A DNA stretch of 64,000 nt from Planctomycetota bacterium (GTDB taxonomy: Bacteria; Planctomycetota; Planctomycetia; Planctomycetales; Planctomycetaceae): NCBI GenBank assembly GCA_018242525.1, contig JAFEBS010000059.1, positions 35,216-99,215 of the forward strand. Reading direction: 5' to 3'. Position numbers and translations under genes: made by a program. Below, piece after piece: positions 50,841 through 59,682 of the stretch. Under the pieces are notes generated by a model. It worked only from the letters and a program-made list of their open reading frames with translations. It did not search any database and was not told the origin of the DNA. Numbering within the stretch: position 1 is the stretch's first letter; each line of letters opens with the position of its first letter.

Positions 50841-52163
50841 CTAGCGCCCGAGCGCCCGTTGACTGAACAGATTCGACGGCAGTTTCACTCCTGCCGCTTC
50901 CAGGCGGTGCATGAACGACGGACGAACTCCCGTGGCCTCGAAGTGACCGAAGGCGCGGCCCTGTTCATCAATGCCGTCCTGCTTGAACACAAAGATGTCC
51001 TGCATCACCACGGATTCCTGTTCCATGTTCTGAACTTCCGTAATGTACGTCAGGCGACGTGGTCCCCCCTGCAGACGCTGGACCTGCACGATCATGTCGA
51101 CGGCAGATGCAAACTGTTGTCGCAGGGCTTTCAGAGGAAGTTCGACACCCCCCATGGTGATCATCGTTTCCAGACGCGAAACTGCGTCGCGTGGCGTATT
51201 GGCGTGGATCGTCGTCATGGATCCTTCGTGGCCGGTGTTCATCGCCTGCAGCATGTCCAGCGATTCGGCACCGCGGCATTCACCGATGACGATTCGGTCG
51301 GGACGCATTCGCAGGGCATTCTTCACCAGGTCGGTCGCCGTGACGCGACCCTTCCCTTCGATGTTGGCAGGGCGAGTTTCCAGTCGCAGGACGTGCGGCT
51401 GCTGCAATTGCAGTTCCGCCGCGTCCTCGATCGTGATCACACGGTGATCGTTCTGAATGAAGCTGGACAGTGTGTTCAACAGGGTGGTTTTTCCGGAACC
51501 GGTTCCCCCGCTGATGATAATGTTCAGCCGGGCCTTGATGGCCCCTTCCAGCAGCAGGGCGATTTCTGGCGTAAACGCCCCGAATTTCAGCAGATCTTCC
51601 AGACCCAGCGGCTTGGAACCGAACCGGCGAATTGTCAGCGACGGACCGTCCAGGGCCAGCGGTGGGATGATTGCGTTCACACGGGAACCGTCGGCCAGGC
51701 GGGCATCCACCATTGGCGACGTTTCGTCCACGCGGCGTCCGACGCGCGAGACGATTCGATCCAGGATCTGCATCAAGTGAGCATTGTCGCGAAATGTCAC
51801 TTCGGACTTCTGGATGCGTCCATTCTTTTCGATGAACACGTTTTTGGGCCCGTTGATCATGATATCCGCGACCCCCTGCTCCTTCAGCAGGATTTCAAGC
51901 GGACCGTAACCGAACGTTTCGTCAAGCACCTCTTCGACGAGCCGTTCGCGTTCGGAGCGGTTCAGCAGTGGATTTTCCGTGTCACACAGGTGTTCGACGA
52001 CCAGGCGAATCTCACGGCGCAGGGTATCTCCCTGCAGGTCGCCCAGCCGCGACAGATCCAGCTTTTCAACCAGCTTCCCGTGAATCAGGCGTTTCAGGCT
52101 TTCAAAATCGAGCTCTGACGAAGCTCCACGACCGCGAACAGGGGCAAAACTTGGCGTAGCCAT
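50841..52163 (-). CDS. cpaF: Tad pilus assembly ATPase CpaF/TadA
   Basis: GspE/VirB11-family hexameric ATPase that powers Flp pilus assembly. The start at 52163 (MATPSFAPV) has AAGGAG about 11 bases upstream; an in-frame upstream extension of about 39 residues has no homolog pattern. The 440-residue length is normal. Motifs: YGPLEILLKEQGVADIMING in the N-terminal part, DARLADGSRVNAIIPPLAL, Walker A GGTGSGKTT near 218, ITIEDAAELQLQQPHVLRLE, Walker B-like RIVIGECRGAE near 292, and the His box GHEGSMTTIHANTPRDAVSR. First gene of the cpaF-tadB-tadC run, 109 bases before tadB; divergent from glmS. The AAA-type regulator and pilin genes of a full tad locus are not seen here. Confidence 0.97.
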   Translation of the reverse strand: MATPSFAPVRGRGASSELDFESLKRLIHGKLVEKLDLSRLGDLQGDTLRREIRLVVEHLCDTENPLLNRSERERLVEEVLDETFGYGPLEILLKEQGVADIMINGPKNVFIEKNGRIQKSEVTFRDNAHLMQILDRIVSRVGRRVDETSPMVDARLADGSRVNAIIPPLALDGPSLTIRRFGSKPLGLEDLLKFGAFTPEIALLLEGAIKARLNIIISGGTGSGKTTLLNTLSSFIQNDHRVITIEDAAELQLQQPHVLRLETRPANIEGKGRVTATDLVKNALRMRPDRIVIGECRGAESLDMLQAMNTGHEGSMTTIHANTPRDAVSRLETMITMGGVELPLKALRQQFASAVDMIVQVQRLQGGPRRLTYITEVQNMEQESVVMQDIFVFKQDGIDEQGRAFGHFEATGVRPSFMHRLEAAGVKLPSNLFSQRALGR

Positions 52164-52599
52164 CTTGAGTAAGACTCCTTTGATTTTTCGTCCAACGGAA
52201 CCAATCGGGGATGCCGACGGCCCGACAACGGTCCATCGCAAACCTAGGTCAGAAAAACCGTTGTTGCAAAACGGAATCACCCCCGCAGAACCATTCCGAA
52301 CAGAATCCCAGTACCAGTCCTACGGGTTACAACACCCCTGCCGGGAAGCGGTGCAGTACTGGCCGGGTACCTGATCAAAGGATTTTCGAGCGTTGATGCG
52401 AAGTCCGTCAAAAGGACTGCCACCCGCCGCCAAACTTGCAATTGTGAACTACAGTTCGTGACGGAATTCCCTGCTTTGTTGGAATGTCCGATTGGCTGGG
52501 GCGATCCAAGTTCGCGTTGACGGATTTGGCAGGACTCTGCTATAGCCGATGGGGGATGTGGGAACGCCCGTCCTGATTGTCATTCGGGGAGAAGCTGTC
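52164..52599. other. Divergent promoter region between cpaF and glmS
   Basis: About 435 bases holding the control regions of the tad core and glmS. Only ribosome sites are clear: AAGGAG (minus strand, near 52175) for cpaF and GGGGAG (52587-52591) for glmS. No glmS-ribozyme-like structure was recognised, and I could not identify reliable promoter boxes. Confidence 0.45.
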
Positions 52600-54462
52600 G
52601 TGTGTGGAATTGTCGGATATGTCGGGCCGAAGCAAGCTTACGAATACCTGATCGAAGGTCTGTTTCGCCTGGAATACCGGGGGTACGACAGTGCCGGGGT
52701 TGCACTGCAGGACGGCGACTCTGTTGCGATCCGCAAGAAAACCGGCCGAGTCGGTCAGTTGGCGGAGTTGGTCACGCAGCAACCCGTCGTCGGCACGACC
52801 GGGATCGGCCACACCCGCTGGGCGACGCACGGTGAGCCGAGCGACCTGAATTCGCATCCGCACACTGGGGGAAACGGCGAAGTCGTCGTTGTCCACAACG
52901 GTGTGATTGAGAATTATGCCTCGCTGCGGAATCAGTTGCAGGAACTGGGGTACGTCTTTCGCTCGGGGACGGATACGGAAGTCGCGGCCCACTTGATTGC
53001 CCATCACCTGAGCGAGGAAGTCAAACTGGGGGCCGATCCCACCAATCCTGAAACCTGTCTGCAGGCGGTCGAGACCGCGATCAAGCGGGTCAAGGGCACC
53101 TACGGTCTGGCGATTCTCTTTCGCGATGTTCCGGACATGTTGATTGCCGCGCGGCTGGGAAGTCCGCTGGTGGTCGGGATTGGCCGCGGCGAACATTACC
53201 TGGCGAGTGATTCCAGTCCGCTGGTCGGGCATACGGACGAAGTCGTGTATCTGAACGATCACGAAGTCGCAATGATCACCGCCACCGAATTTCGCTTGAA
53301 ACACCAGCACACGGGGGCTCAAACCCCGTCCGTGACATTTCTGGAACAGACCTCGCAGGATACGGAACTGGGTGAATTCGACCATTACATGCTCAAGGAA
53401 ATCTTCGAGCAGCCGCAGTCGATCGAGAACGCGTTACGGGGCCGGCTGGACGACGACGAAGCCACGGCAAAATTTGGCGGTCTGAACATGGATCCGCAGA
53501 CGTTGCGCCGGATCGATCGAATCGTGCTGACGGCCTGTGGTACCAGTTGGCATGCGGGATTGGTCGGTGAATACCTGTTGGAGGAATTTGCCCGGATTCC
53601 CGTGGAAGTCGAATATGCCAGCGAACTGCGATACCGCAATCCCCCGATGTCGGACCGGACAATGGTCTTCGCGATCACTCAAAGCGGCGAAACCGCAGAC
53701 ACGCTGGCCGCGATGCGGGAATGCAAGCGAAAGGGTCATCCAACGCTGGCAATCTGCAACACGGTCGGCTCATCGATTGCCCGGGAAGCGGACGGCGGGA
53801 TCTACCTGCACGCCGGACCCGAAATCGGCGTGGCATCGACCAAGGCGTTCACGTCGCAAGTCACTGTGCTGACGCTGCTGGCCCTGTTCATGGGCCGGAT
53901 GCGTCACCTGTCGTATCCGGCCGGCAAGCGCATGATCAATAATCTGCGCGAAATGCCCAACATGATCCGGAAGGCGCTGGAGTGTAACGACGCCGTCAAG
54001 GAAGTTGCCCGCAAGTACTACACTGCAGAAAACTTCCTGTATCTAGGTCGACTGTACAACTTCCCGGTCGCCCTGGAAGGGGCCTTGAAGCTGAAGGAAA
54101 TCAGTTACATCCACGCGGAAGGCTATCCTGCCGCCGAAATGAAGCACGGACCGATCGCCCTGGTGGACGAAGAGACCCCCAGCGTGTTCATCGCGCCGCG
54201 GTGTCAGATCTATCCGAAGGTGATGAGCAACCTGGAAGAAGTTCGCGCCCGCCGCGGCCCCGTGATCGCAATTGCCTGTCAGAGCGATGACAAGATCGCT
54301 CAGTTGGCCGACGACGTGATCTACGTCCCGGACGTGGACGAATACCTGCAACCACTGGTGACATCGATTCCGCTGCAGTTGCTGGCCTACCACATCGCGA
54401 TCCTGCGTGGCTGCAACGTCGACCGCCCCCGCAATCTCGCGAAGAGTGTGACCGTGGAATAG
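52600..54462 (+). CDS. glmS: Glutamine--fructose-6-phosphate aminotransferase (isomerizing)
   Basis: Makes glucosamine-6-phosphate from fructose-6-phosphate and glutamine, the entry step to UDP-GlcNAc for peptidoglycan, LPS and glycans. The start is GTG 52600, giving MCGIVGYVGP: Cys must be the residue exposed after Met removal, and GGGGAG lies 8 bases upstream; the longer frame (from 52549) would bury it. The glutaminase domain has LEYRGYDSAGVAL, GHTRWATHGEP and the HNGVIENYASLR loop; the two SIS sugar domains have TACGTSWHAG, ITQSGETADTL, KEISYIHAEGYPAAEMKHGP and the C-terminal tail ending AKSVTVE. 620 residues is normal. No obvious operon partner. Confidence 0.97.
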   Translation: MCGIVGYVGPKQAYEYLIEGLFRLEYRGYDSAGVALQDGDSVAIRKKTGRVGQLAELVTQQPVVGTTGIGHTRWATHGEPSDLNSHPHTGGNGEVVVVHNGVIENYASLRNQLQELGYVFRSGTDTEVAAHLIAHHLSEEVKLGADPTNPETCLQAVETAIKRVKGTYGLAILFRDVPDMLIAARLGSPLVVGIGRGEHYLASDSSPLVGHTDEVVYLNDHEVAMITATEFRLKHQHTGAQTPSVTFLEQTSQDTELGEFDHYMLKEIFEQPQSIENALRGRLDDDEATAKFGGLNMDPQTLRRIDRIVLTACGTSWHAGLVGEYLLEEFARIPVEVEYASELRYRNPPMSDRTMVFAITQSGETADTLAAMRECKRKGHPTLAICNTVGSSIAREADGGIYLHAGPEIGVASTKAFTSQVTVLTLLALFMGRMRHLSYPAGKRMINNLREMPNMIRKALECNDAVKEVARKYYTAENFLYLGRLYNFPVALEGALKLKEISYIHAEGYPAAEMKHGPIALVDEETPSVFIAPRCQIYPKVMSNLEEVRARRGPVIAIACQSDDKIAQLADDVIYVPDVDEYLQPLVTSIPLQLLAYHIAILRGCNVDRPRNLAKSVTVE

Positions 54463-54489
54463 CCACGCCAGATGCCATGATCAACGCGA

Positions 54490-54692
54490 AACCACCCCGG
54501 CCACCGGGGTGTGTTCGTCTTCCTCGTTCCCAAGCTCCAGCTTTCCTCGTTCCCAAGCTCCGGCTTGGGAATGCCTGTCTTTGAAGCTCCGCTTCGTCTT
54601 TGATCGCCAAGCAGAGCTTGGAAGACCAAGGGTTCCCAAGCCGGAGCTTGGGAACCAGAAGAACCACCCCCGGCCAGCCGGGGTGTGTTCGT
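54490..54692. repeat. Cluster of REP-like hairpins between converging genes
   Basis: The block is bracketed by two near-identical copies of CACCCCGG-x3-CCGGGGTGTGTTCGT (about 54492-54517 and 54664-54691), each a strong hairpin. Between them are TTCCCAAGCTCC/GGCTTGGGAA type palindromes, including an 11-bp perfect stem with a 4-base loop at 54631-54656 (GGTTCCCAAGC, then GCTTGGGAACC). It may end transcription of glmS and of the facing gene, but the repetition indicates a dispersed repeat of the kind common in planctomycetes. Confidence 0.8.
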
Positions 54693-54693
54693 T

Positions 54694-55839
54694 TCATCGC
54701 AGATACTTCAGTTCAAATTCCCTGGGGATCGGATCACCACTGGCAGGAGTGGCCAGAGCCTGCATGATCTTGAGATCCGTCTTTTCATCCAGGAATCTCA
54801 CGGAACCATCGCACATCAGAAACATGGCGCCCTGCCATCCCGGTGGACCGCCGAAACCATCGGGAGTGCGATTGATTCCCAATGCGGGGTCGCGCACGTT
54901 GGCGGGATGGCCCCACGGCTTGAATCGCTCGGCGACCGTACCGAGCAAGATTGTATTCGCAGTTCCGTCAGTGATTTGATCCAGTGAGATGGCTTGCCCG
55001 GACTGTTTAATCAGATCCGTGAGATTTCTAGGCGCACCTGGATCGGTCTTGACGGAAATCACCGGCAGGACATGAATGTTGCCAGCCCAATGACAGAGCC
55101 CATACCCCTGTGCATCAAAGGTGGGACCGGGTTGTGACGGGTTGAGAAAATCGGGCATTTGGCATTTGTACACCCGGTCGTTCGGAGGAACCCTCCACGG
55201 CAGCCTGTAATCCAAATCTCGAGGGAAGTAATTGGTATACCCCCCCAGAAACACCGCCCAACCATGTAGAAGTTCTCCATCTTCGTTCATCATCCCTCCC
55301 GGAGGGAAGGATTGATAGACCTCATGGAAATTATGAAACGCGTATCCAAACTCTTTCAGACGATATCTGGTTATCGTTCGTCTGGCGGCATCGCGCGCTT
55401 GAGCGACGGGTCCCAGATCGCTGGTAGCAACAGCGTCGGATGTCGGATCGTGACGATCAGAGATCAGCCACACCAATTGATGCGTCGCACCAACGAGCGA
55501 CGTACCCGATGCGAACAGGACGAACATCAAAGCCGAAGTGACGACCGAACTTCGCCAGGACCAGCGGATCGACCGATTCGTGGTCCGTACAAACCACCGC
55601 GCAGTCCGGTGGAAACCAACCACGAACAAGAGAGAGCAGAGCGTTCCCAGCAGCACGGTTGGCCAGTCAACAGTCATCCGTGGGATGGTTCGCAGTGGAA
55701 AGTAGAGCCAACCGAGGATCAATTGTTCGGTGTGCTCCTGAAGCGCGACCAGAACTACGAGTAACGCAACAAGGAAAACGCCCCCAAACATGATCCACCC
55801 GGCACCAGTGATGTCAGGCTGAGTGCGAGGCGTATTCAT
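54694..55839 (-). CDS. DUF1559 protein with polytopic N-terminus
   Basis: 381 residues. Unlike the usual DUF1559 pilin-like proteins, the N-terminus is not a prepilin leader; three membrane helices are visible (WIMFGGVFLVALLVVLVAL, VLLGTLCSLLFVVGFH, SALMFVLFASGTSLVGAT). The DUF1559 domain starts near RLKEFGYAFHNFHEVYQSFP (about residue 160) and keeps the family's LDQITDGTANTILLGTVAE and the end CDGSVRFLDEKTD, a form of the H-x9-DG terminal motif. Its start overlaps the upstream gene's stop by four bases (ATGA), indicating coupled translation. The function of the family is unknown; it is hugely expanded in planctomycetes. Here a membrane-anchored extracytoplasmic domain is likely. Confidence 0.87.
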   Translation of the reverse strand: MNTPRTQPDITGAGWIMFGGVFLVALLVVLVALQEHTEQLILGWLYFPLRTIPRMTVDWPTVLLGTLCSLLFVVGFHRTARWFVRTTNRSIRWSWRSSVVTSALMFVLFASGTSLVGATHQLVWLISDRHDPTSDAVATSDLGPVAQARDAARRTITRYRLKEFGYAFHNFHEVYQSFPPGGMMNEDGELLHGWAVFLGGYTNYFPRDLDYRLPWRVPPNDRVYKCQMPDFLNPSQPGPTFDAQGYGLCHWAGNIHVLPVISVKTDPGAPRNLTDLIKQSGQAISLDQITDGTANTILLGTVAERFKPWGHPANVRDPALGINRTPDGFGGPPGWQGAMFLMCDGSVRFLDEKTDLKIMQALATPASGDPIPREFELKYLR

Positions 55840-56663
55840 GGCGTTCCTCGTTCAACGCTCGGTGGATTGGCCTCCGGCGGGGACGATTCTGCCGCTGGCG
55901 TTGAATCAATCATCGCCGCGGACTGCTCTGCGCGTGACTCTGCCAGAAACTGTTTGATCTCGGCAGATCGCATGGTGCCAATGGTGCCGTTCGTCAGCAG
56001 CACCAATCGGTCGTCTCCGTCGAGTTCCGGTTCATACACCAACAGTCGTCCAGCAGATTCGGCACGGCGATCCGGGATCACAAAAAACTTCAGACCCGGC
56101 CAACCCGGGATGTCCCACAACGTTGCATCGGTCACTTCTGCAGGTCGAGGAAATCGTCCTTCGTGAGTCGCCGCATACTGCCACAGGACCGTGCGGACTT
56201 GTTCAAGCTGTCTGCGCCGATCATCGCGGCCTGTCACCGAGACCGCGGGGTGGCTGTCAGCCAGTTTGTAGGTCCAGCCCTGCTTGCGCCAGGCACCCGG
56301 CGTCATTAACTCGCGAGCGCCCGAGATCATGGTCAGCACAATGACAAATGCCAGCCCCCACAGTCCCACCAATCCCAGTGCCCGGAAATACGTGAGGGAC
56401 GGGAGGTTTGGGAAATCGCGACGCGCCAGATTCCAGAGCCCCTTGACCATCCAACCGCTGATCAGAAACACCGCGGTAAAGAATGAGATCGCCTGGATCC
56501 GCAATCCGGTCGCCAGCGACGTTGACGCCGGTCGACCACCGACCCATTCGGGTGTCTTCTCTGCAGTCCAATTTGATGGCAACGGCGCCGGCATCCCCGC
56601 CAGAGCGGCCGTTGCTCCCGCCACGATGAACGCGGCGATCATCAGGCGGACAGATTGCAACAT
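55836..56663 (-). CDS. Hypothetical membrane protein coupled to DUF1559 gene
   Basis: 275 residues, no family recognised. An N-terminal signal-like helix (LMIAAFIVAGATAALAGMPA), two further spans (ISFFTAVFLISGWMVKGLW and LGLVGLWGLAFVIVLTMIS) and then a soluble domain of about 140 residues with RRRQLEQVRTVLWQYAATH, EGRFPRPAEVTDATLWDIPG, LLVYEPELDGDDRLVLLTNG and MRSAEIKQFL. The soluble part resembles the small pilin-like or DUF1559-associated domains of planctomycetes (a date-stamp-like 'EGRFP' segment is frequent there), which is an impression only. Four-base overlap with the DUF1559 gene downstream suggests a functional pair. The tail is Pro/Ser/Glu-rich. Confidence 0.72.
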   Translation of the reverse strand: MLQSVRLMIAAFIVAGATAALAGMPAPLPSNWTAEKTPEWVGGRPASTSLATGLRIQAISFFTAVFLISGWMVKGLWNLARRDFPNLPSLTYFRALGLVGLWGLAFVIVLTMISGARELMTPGAWRKQGWTYKLADSHPAVSVTGRDDRRRQLEQVRTVLWQYAATHEGRFPRPAEVTDATLWDIPGWPGLKFFVIPDRRAESAGRLLVYEPELDGDDRLVLLTNGTIGTMRSAEIKQFLAESRAEQSAAMIDSTPAAESSPPEANPPSVERGTP

Positions 56664-56832
56664 CGCGCGAACTCCCCGAATGGGATGAGACGTGATTTAC
56701 CATATCCCGCAGCTGCAGGCGGCGGAAGCCGAACTGCATCCCGTTGCCAGAGAAATCGCTCTTCGTTGCGAGTCCGAACTGCTCTGGCTACAGTCGCTGA
56801 TCAAGGTATTTCCGGGACAGGAGGACTGCAGA

Positions 56833-57627
56833 ATGGCGGGACGTTTTTGGTTGTCGTGCGTGGTGCTGGCTGTGATCGTGGGCTGTGGAGGTCAGGCGGC
56901 CAAGCCCAGCAATCCAGTGACCGCTCAACCCCCGGTCGAAAGCACCGGCAAGCCGACGACTGCTCCGGGAGTCACAACGGATCCCAAAGTCGCCGCAACG
57001 TCGGTCACGAAATCTGTTGTACCTGCGACGACTTCGCCCGCAATTCCCGTCGAAACACCAGAACCGCCGTTTCACCTGGAAGACGGATTCTCTCAACTGG
57101 ACTACACGGATTTTGAAGCGTTCAACGCCGAAGCGAATACCTGGAGTCCGACCGCCGAGGGATTTCAGTGCGCGGGTAAGCCACTCGGATATCTGTACAC
57201 GAAAGAGACCTATCAGAATTTCACGCTGCGCGTGGACTATCGGTTTACCCGTCCGAAGTCACTGAAAGACGACAGTGCCTTCAAGGGGAATACGGGATTC
57301 CTGATCTACGTGACGGGGGAACACAAACAATGGCCCGTCAGCCTGGAGGTGCAGGGCAAACACGCGCAGATGGCGGCGATCAAGGAGAACGGGGGAGCTC
57401 AAGCCGTGACCGCCACCGATGACGATGCGGCCCGCCTGAAGGCACGTCATGCCGTCGGCCAATGGAATTCGCTGGAAATCGTTTCCAAAAACGGCGCGTT
57501 GTCGGTGTCGTTGAATGGCACGCCGATTAGCACGTGTGAGCCGGATTTTCTCAGCGAAGGACTCGTCGCTGTCCAGTCCGAAGGCCACCCGTTTGAAGTC
57601 CGCCGGATGCGAATTCGTCGCGAGTAA
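56833..57627 (+). CDS. DUF1080 (3-keto-disaccharide hydrolase-like) lipoprotein
   Basis: About 264 residues. Start ATG 56833 has AGGAGG at 56819-56824, 8 bases away, and gives a lipoprotein signal (LSCVVLAVIVGCGG, lipobox VGC). A Pro/Thr-rich linker to about residue 80 precedes a LamG-type beta sandwich of the DUF1080 family: YLYTKETYQNFTLRVDYRFT, NTGFLIYVTGEHKQWPVSLE, VQGKHAQMAAIKENGG, WNSLEIVSKNGALSVSLNG and GLVAVQSEGHPFEVRRMRIR. DUF1080 proteins act on oxidised sugars and are abundant in planctomycetes. An in-frame start at 56692 has no ribosome site. Anchored to a membrane, probably facing the periplasm. Isolated gene; substrate unknown. Confidence 0.92.
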   Translation: MAGRFWLSCVVLAVIVGCGGQAAKPSNPVTAQPPVESTGKPTTAPGVTTDPKVAATSVTKSVVPATTSPAIPVETPEPPFHLEDGFSQLDYTDFEAFNAEANTWSPTAEGFQCAGKPLGYLYTKETYQNFTLRVDYRFTRPKSLKDDSAFKGNTGFLIYVTGEHKQWPVSLEVQGKHAQMAAIKENGGAQAVTATDDDAARLKARHAVGQWNSLEIVSKNGALSVSLNGTPISTCEPDFLSEGLVAVQSEGHPFEVRRMRIRRE

Positions 57628-57764
57628 CCCCAGCGCCACATCGGCAGTCGGCCTGTCCCGGAATTCCATGGATTGATAACCTTGCGGTCGTGCGTAGGAT
57701 TATCCCTGTGGGGTAATTCGCAGGACGTGGTGGCGGCAGCGAAGAATCCGTTCGAGGGATCGAC

Positions 57765-59477
57765 ATGGCCAGGAAATCCGTATCGAAGAAACCGACCAAA
57801 CGAGTGGCGGCCCAGATCCCCTCGAAGGTGGACCCGAGTGTCAAGTACGCTGATCTGACAATTGGCAGCTATCTGATCCAGCGACTGCAGGATTATGGAC
57901 TGGGGCATGTCTTCGGCATTCCGGGGGACTTCGTGCTGCAGTTCTACGGCATGCTGCAGGACAGTCCAATCGGTGTCATCGGGTGCACGCGTGAAGACAA
58001 CGCTGGTTACGCGGCCGATGCCTATGCGCGTGTCAACGGGATCGGCGCCGTCTGCGTGACGTACTGTGTCGGCGGGCTCAGCCTGTGCAATTCCATCGCC
58101 GGTGCGTTTGCCGAGAAGTCGCCAATTATCGTCATCAGCGGGGCGCCGGGAATGGCCGAGCGCAGTTCCAATCCCCTGCTGCACCATCGTGTCCGGGATT
58201 TTGCGACTCAACGTGAAGTCTTTGAAAAAATCACGGTGGCCAGTGCGGCCCTGGAAGACCCCCTGACCGCGTTCCGTGAGATTGACCGCTGCCTGGAGGC
58301 GGCGATCCGATACAAACGCCCCGTCTACCTGGAATTGCCACGAGATCGCGTCAACACGAAATGCCCGTATCCGCATGTCCCCAAAAGTGAGTCAACCATA
58401 AGTGACCCCGAGGCGTTAAGCGAATCGCTGAATGAGGCTCAGCGAGTCATCAACGCCTGTAAAAAGCCGGTGCTGGTTGTCGGTGTCGAATTGCATCGAT
58501 TCGGGCTGGCGGACGAAGTCGTCAAGTTTGCCGAACGAAACTCCATACCCATGGTCGGGACATTGCTCGGCAAGTCCGTGGTCAGTGAAAAGCATCCGTT
58601 GTACCTGGGGATTTACGAAGGGGCGATGTGTCGCGAGGAGTTGCGGAATTACGTCGAAGACAGCGATTGCATGATTATGCTGGGCGCATTCCTGACGGAC
58701 ATCGACATGGGGATCTTCACGGCACACCTGGATCCCCGCAAATGTATTTATGCGACCAGTGAAGAGACGCGGATTTCGCATCACCATTTTCACGACATCC
58801 GGGTTTCGGATTTTGTCAAAGGGCTGGCAAAGCTGGATCTGAAAGTCACAAAGCGTCCGCTGCTGGCCAAGCCGAAGCAGGACGGTAAGTTTACCATAAA
58901 GCCGCGTGAGAAAATCACGAATGCCCGGTTGTTTGCCCGCGTCAACGAACTGCTCGACGACACCATGGTGGTGGTCGCGGACGTGGGGGATTGCCTGTTC
59001 GGTGCCGCCGACCTGACGATCTATAAGAAGACCGAGTTCATCAGTCCGGCGTATTACACCTCAATGGGGTTTGCGATCCCGGCTTCGATCGGTGTCAGTG
59101 TCGCGTCCCCGGGCAAGCGTCCGATTGTGCTGGTCGGGGACGGTGCGTTCCAGATGACGTGCATGGAGCTGTCGACAGCGGTCCGGCATGATTTCAATCC
59201 GATTGTGATCGTGTTGAACAACAAGGGATACACAACCGAGCGGTTCCTGCAGGATGGCCCCTTCAACGACATTTTGAATTGGAACTATCACCGGCTTCCA
59301 GATCTGCTGGGCGGGGGTTGGGGATTCGAAGTCCGAACCGAAGGGGAACTGGATCAGGCCTTGAACGCCGCCTTGGCCAATCGTGAGGCGTTCAGCCTGC
59401 TCAACGTTCATTTGGAACCCGATGACATCAGCCCCGCGCTGAAGCGTCTTGCGGAGGGCCTCTCGAAGCGACTGTGA
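57765..59477 (+). CDS. ThDP-dependent 2-oxo-acid decarboxylase (pyruvate/indolepyruvate decarboxylase family)
   Basis: 570 residues, normal for the family. It decarboxylates an oxo acid such as pyruvate, indolepyruvate or a branched-chain oxo acid to an aldehyde. The PYR domain has HVFGIPGDFVLQFYGML and the cofactor-activating Glu in CTREDNAGYAADAYARVNG, with PLLHHRVRDF carrying the His-His pair of pyruvate decarboxylases. The PP domain has the ThDP motif VGDGAFQMTCMELSTAVRHD, then IVIVLNNKGYTTERFLQDGP. The two His and the NNKGY form separate it from acetolactate synthases. Which acid is used cannot be told from this sequence. An N-terminal Lys/Arg-rich extension of about 25 residues (ARKSVSKKPTKRV) is unusual. 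No alcohol dehydrogenase is adjacent. Confidence 0.9.
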   Translation: MARKSVSKKPTKRVAAQIPSKVDPSVKYADLTIGSYLIQRLQDYGLGHVFGIPGDFVLQFYGMLQDSPIGVIGCTREDNAGYAADAYARVNGIGAVCVTYCVGGLSLCNSIAGAFAEKSPIIVISGAPGMAERSSNPLLHHRVRDFATQREVFEKITVASAALEDPLTAFREIDRCLEAAIRYKRPVYLELPRDRVNTKCPYPHVPKSESTISDPEALSESLNEAQRVINACKKPVLVVGVELHRFGLADEVVKFAERNSIPMVGTLLGKSVVSEKHPLYLGIYEGAMCREELRNYVEDSDCMIMLGAFLTDIDMGIFTAHLDPRKCIYATSEETRISHHHFHDIRVSDFVKGLAKLDLKVTKRPLLAKPKQDGKFTIKPREKITNARLFARVNELLDDTMVVVADVGDCLFGAADLTIYKKTEFISPAYYTSMGFAIPASIGVSVASPGKRPIVLVGDGAFQMTCMELSTAVRHDFNPIVIVLNNKGYTTERFLQDGPFNDILNWNYHRLPDLLGGGWGFEVRTEGELDQALNAALANREAFSLLNVHLEPDDISPALKRLAEGLSKRL

Positions 59478-59488
59478 CTGCTGCGGCA

Positions 59489-59593
59489 GGCCGCCCCCGT
59501 AGCCGAATTCGTGAGAATTCGGGGGTGTGCGGCCGACAACCGAAGTCTCACGACTTCTGCTACGACGAATCAGCCGCCTTCACGTGGCTGATT
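59489..59593. repeat. Three consecutive hairpins (REP-like cluster)
   Basis: Downstream of the decarboxylase lie three perfect stems: CCGAATTC/GAATTCGG around GTGA (59503-59522) inside a wider GGCCGC...GCGGCC pair, GAAGTC/GACTTC around TCAC (59542-59557), and AATCAGCC/GGCTGATT with a 10-base loop (59568-59593). The first two are of a design (CGAATTCGTGAGAATTCGG) that I have met repeatedly in planctomycete genomes. They may also stop transcription from both converging genes. Confidence 0.83.
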
Positions 59594-59682
59594 GACGTAG
59601 CCTGAAGCGGAAAGCTGGAAGTGTCCGAGGGCTGAGGCCGCTTCGGCTCGCCTGGACGCAGATTTGTGGCCGTGATTGGCTT

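Noticed and set aside
50859..52118. Plus-strand 419-codon frame across cpaF
   Set aside because: Exactly antisense to a strongly conserved ATPase gene; the His/Gln/Phe-rich product is typical of such shadows.
52164..52599. glmS ribozyme upstream of glmS
   Set aside because: No matching conserved core was recognised; the ribozyme is mainly known from Firmicutes and related groups.
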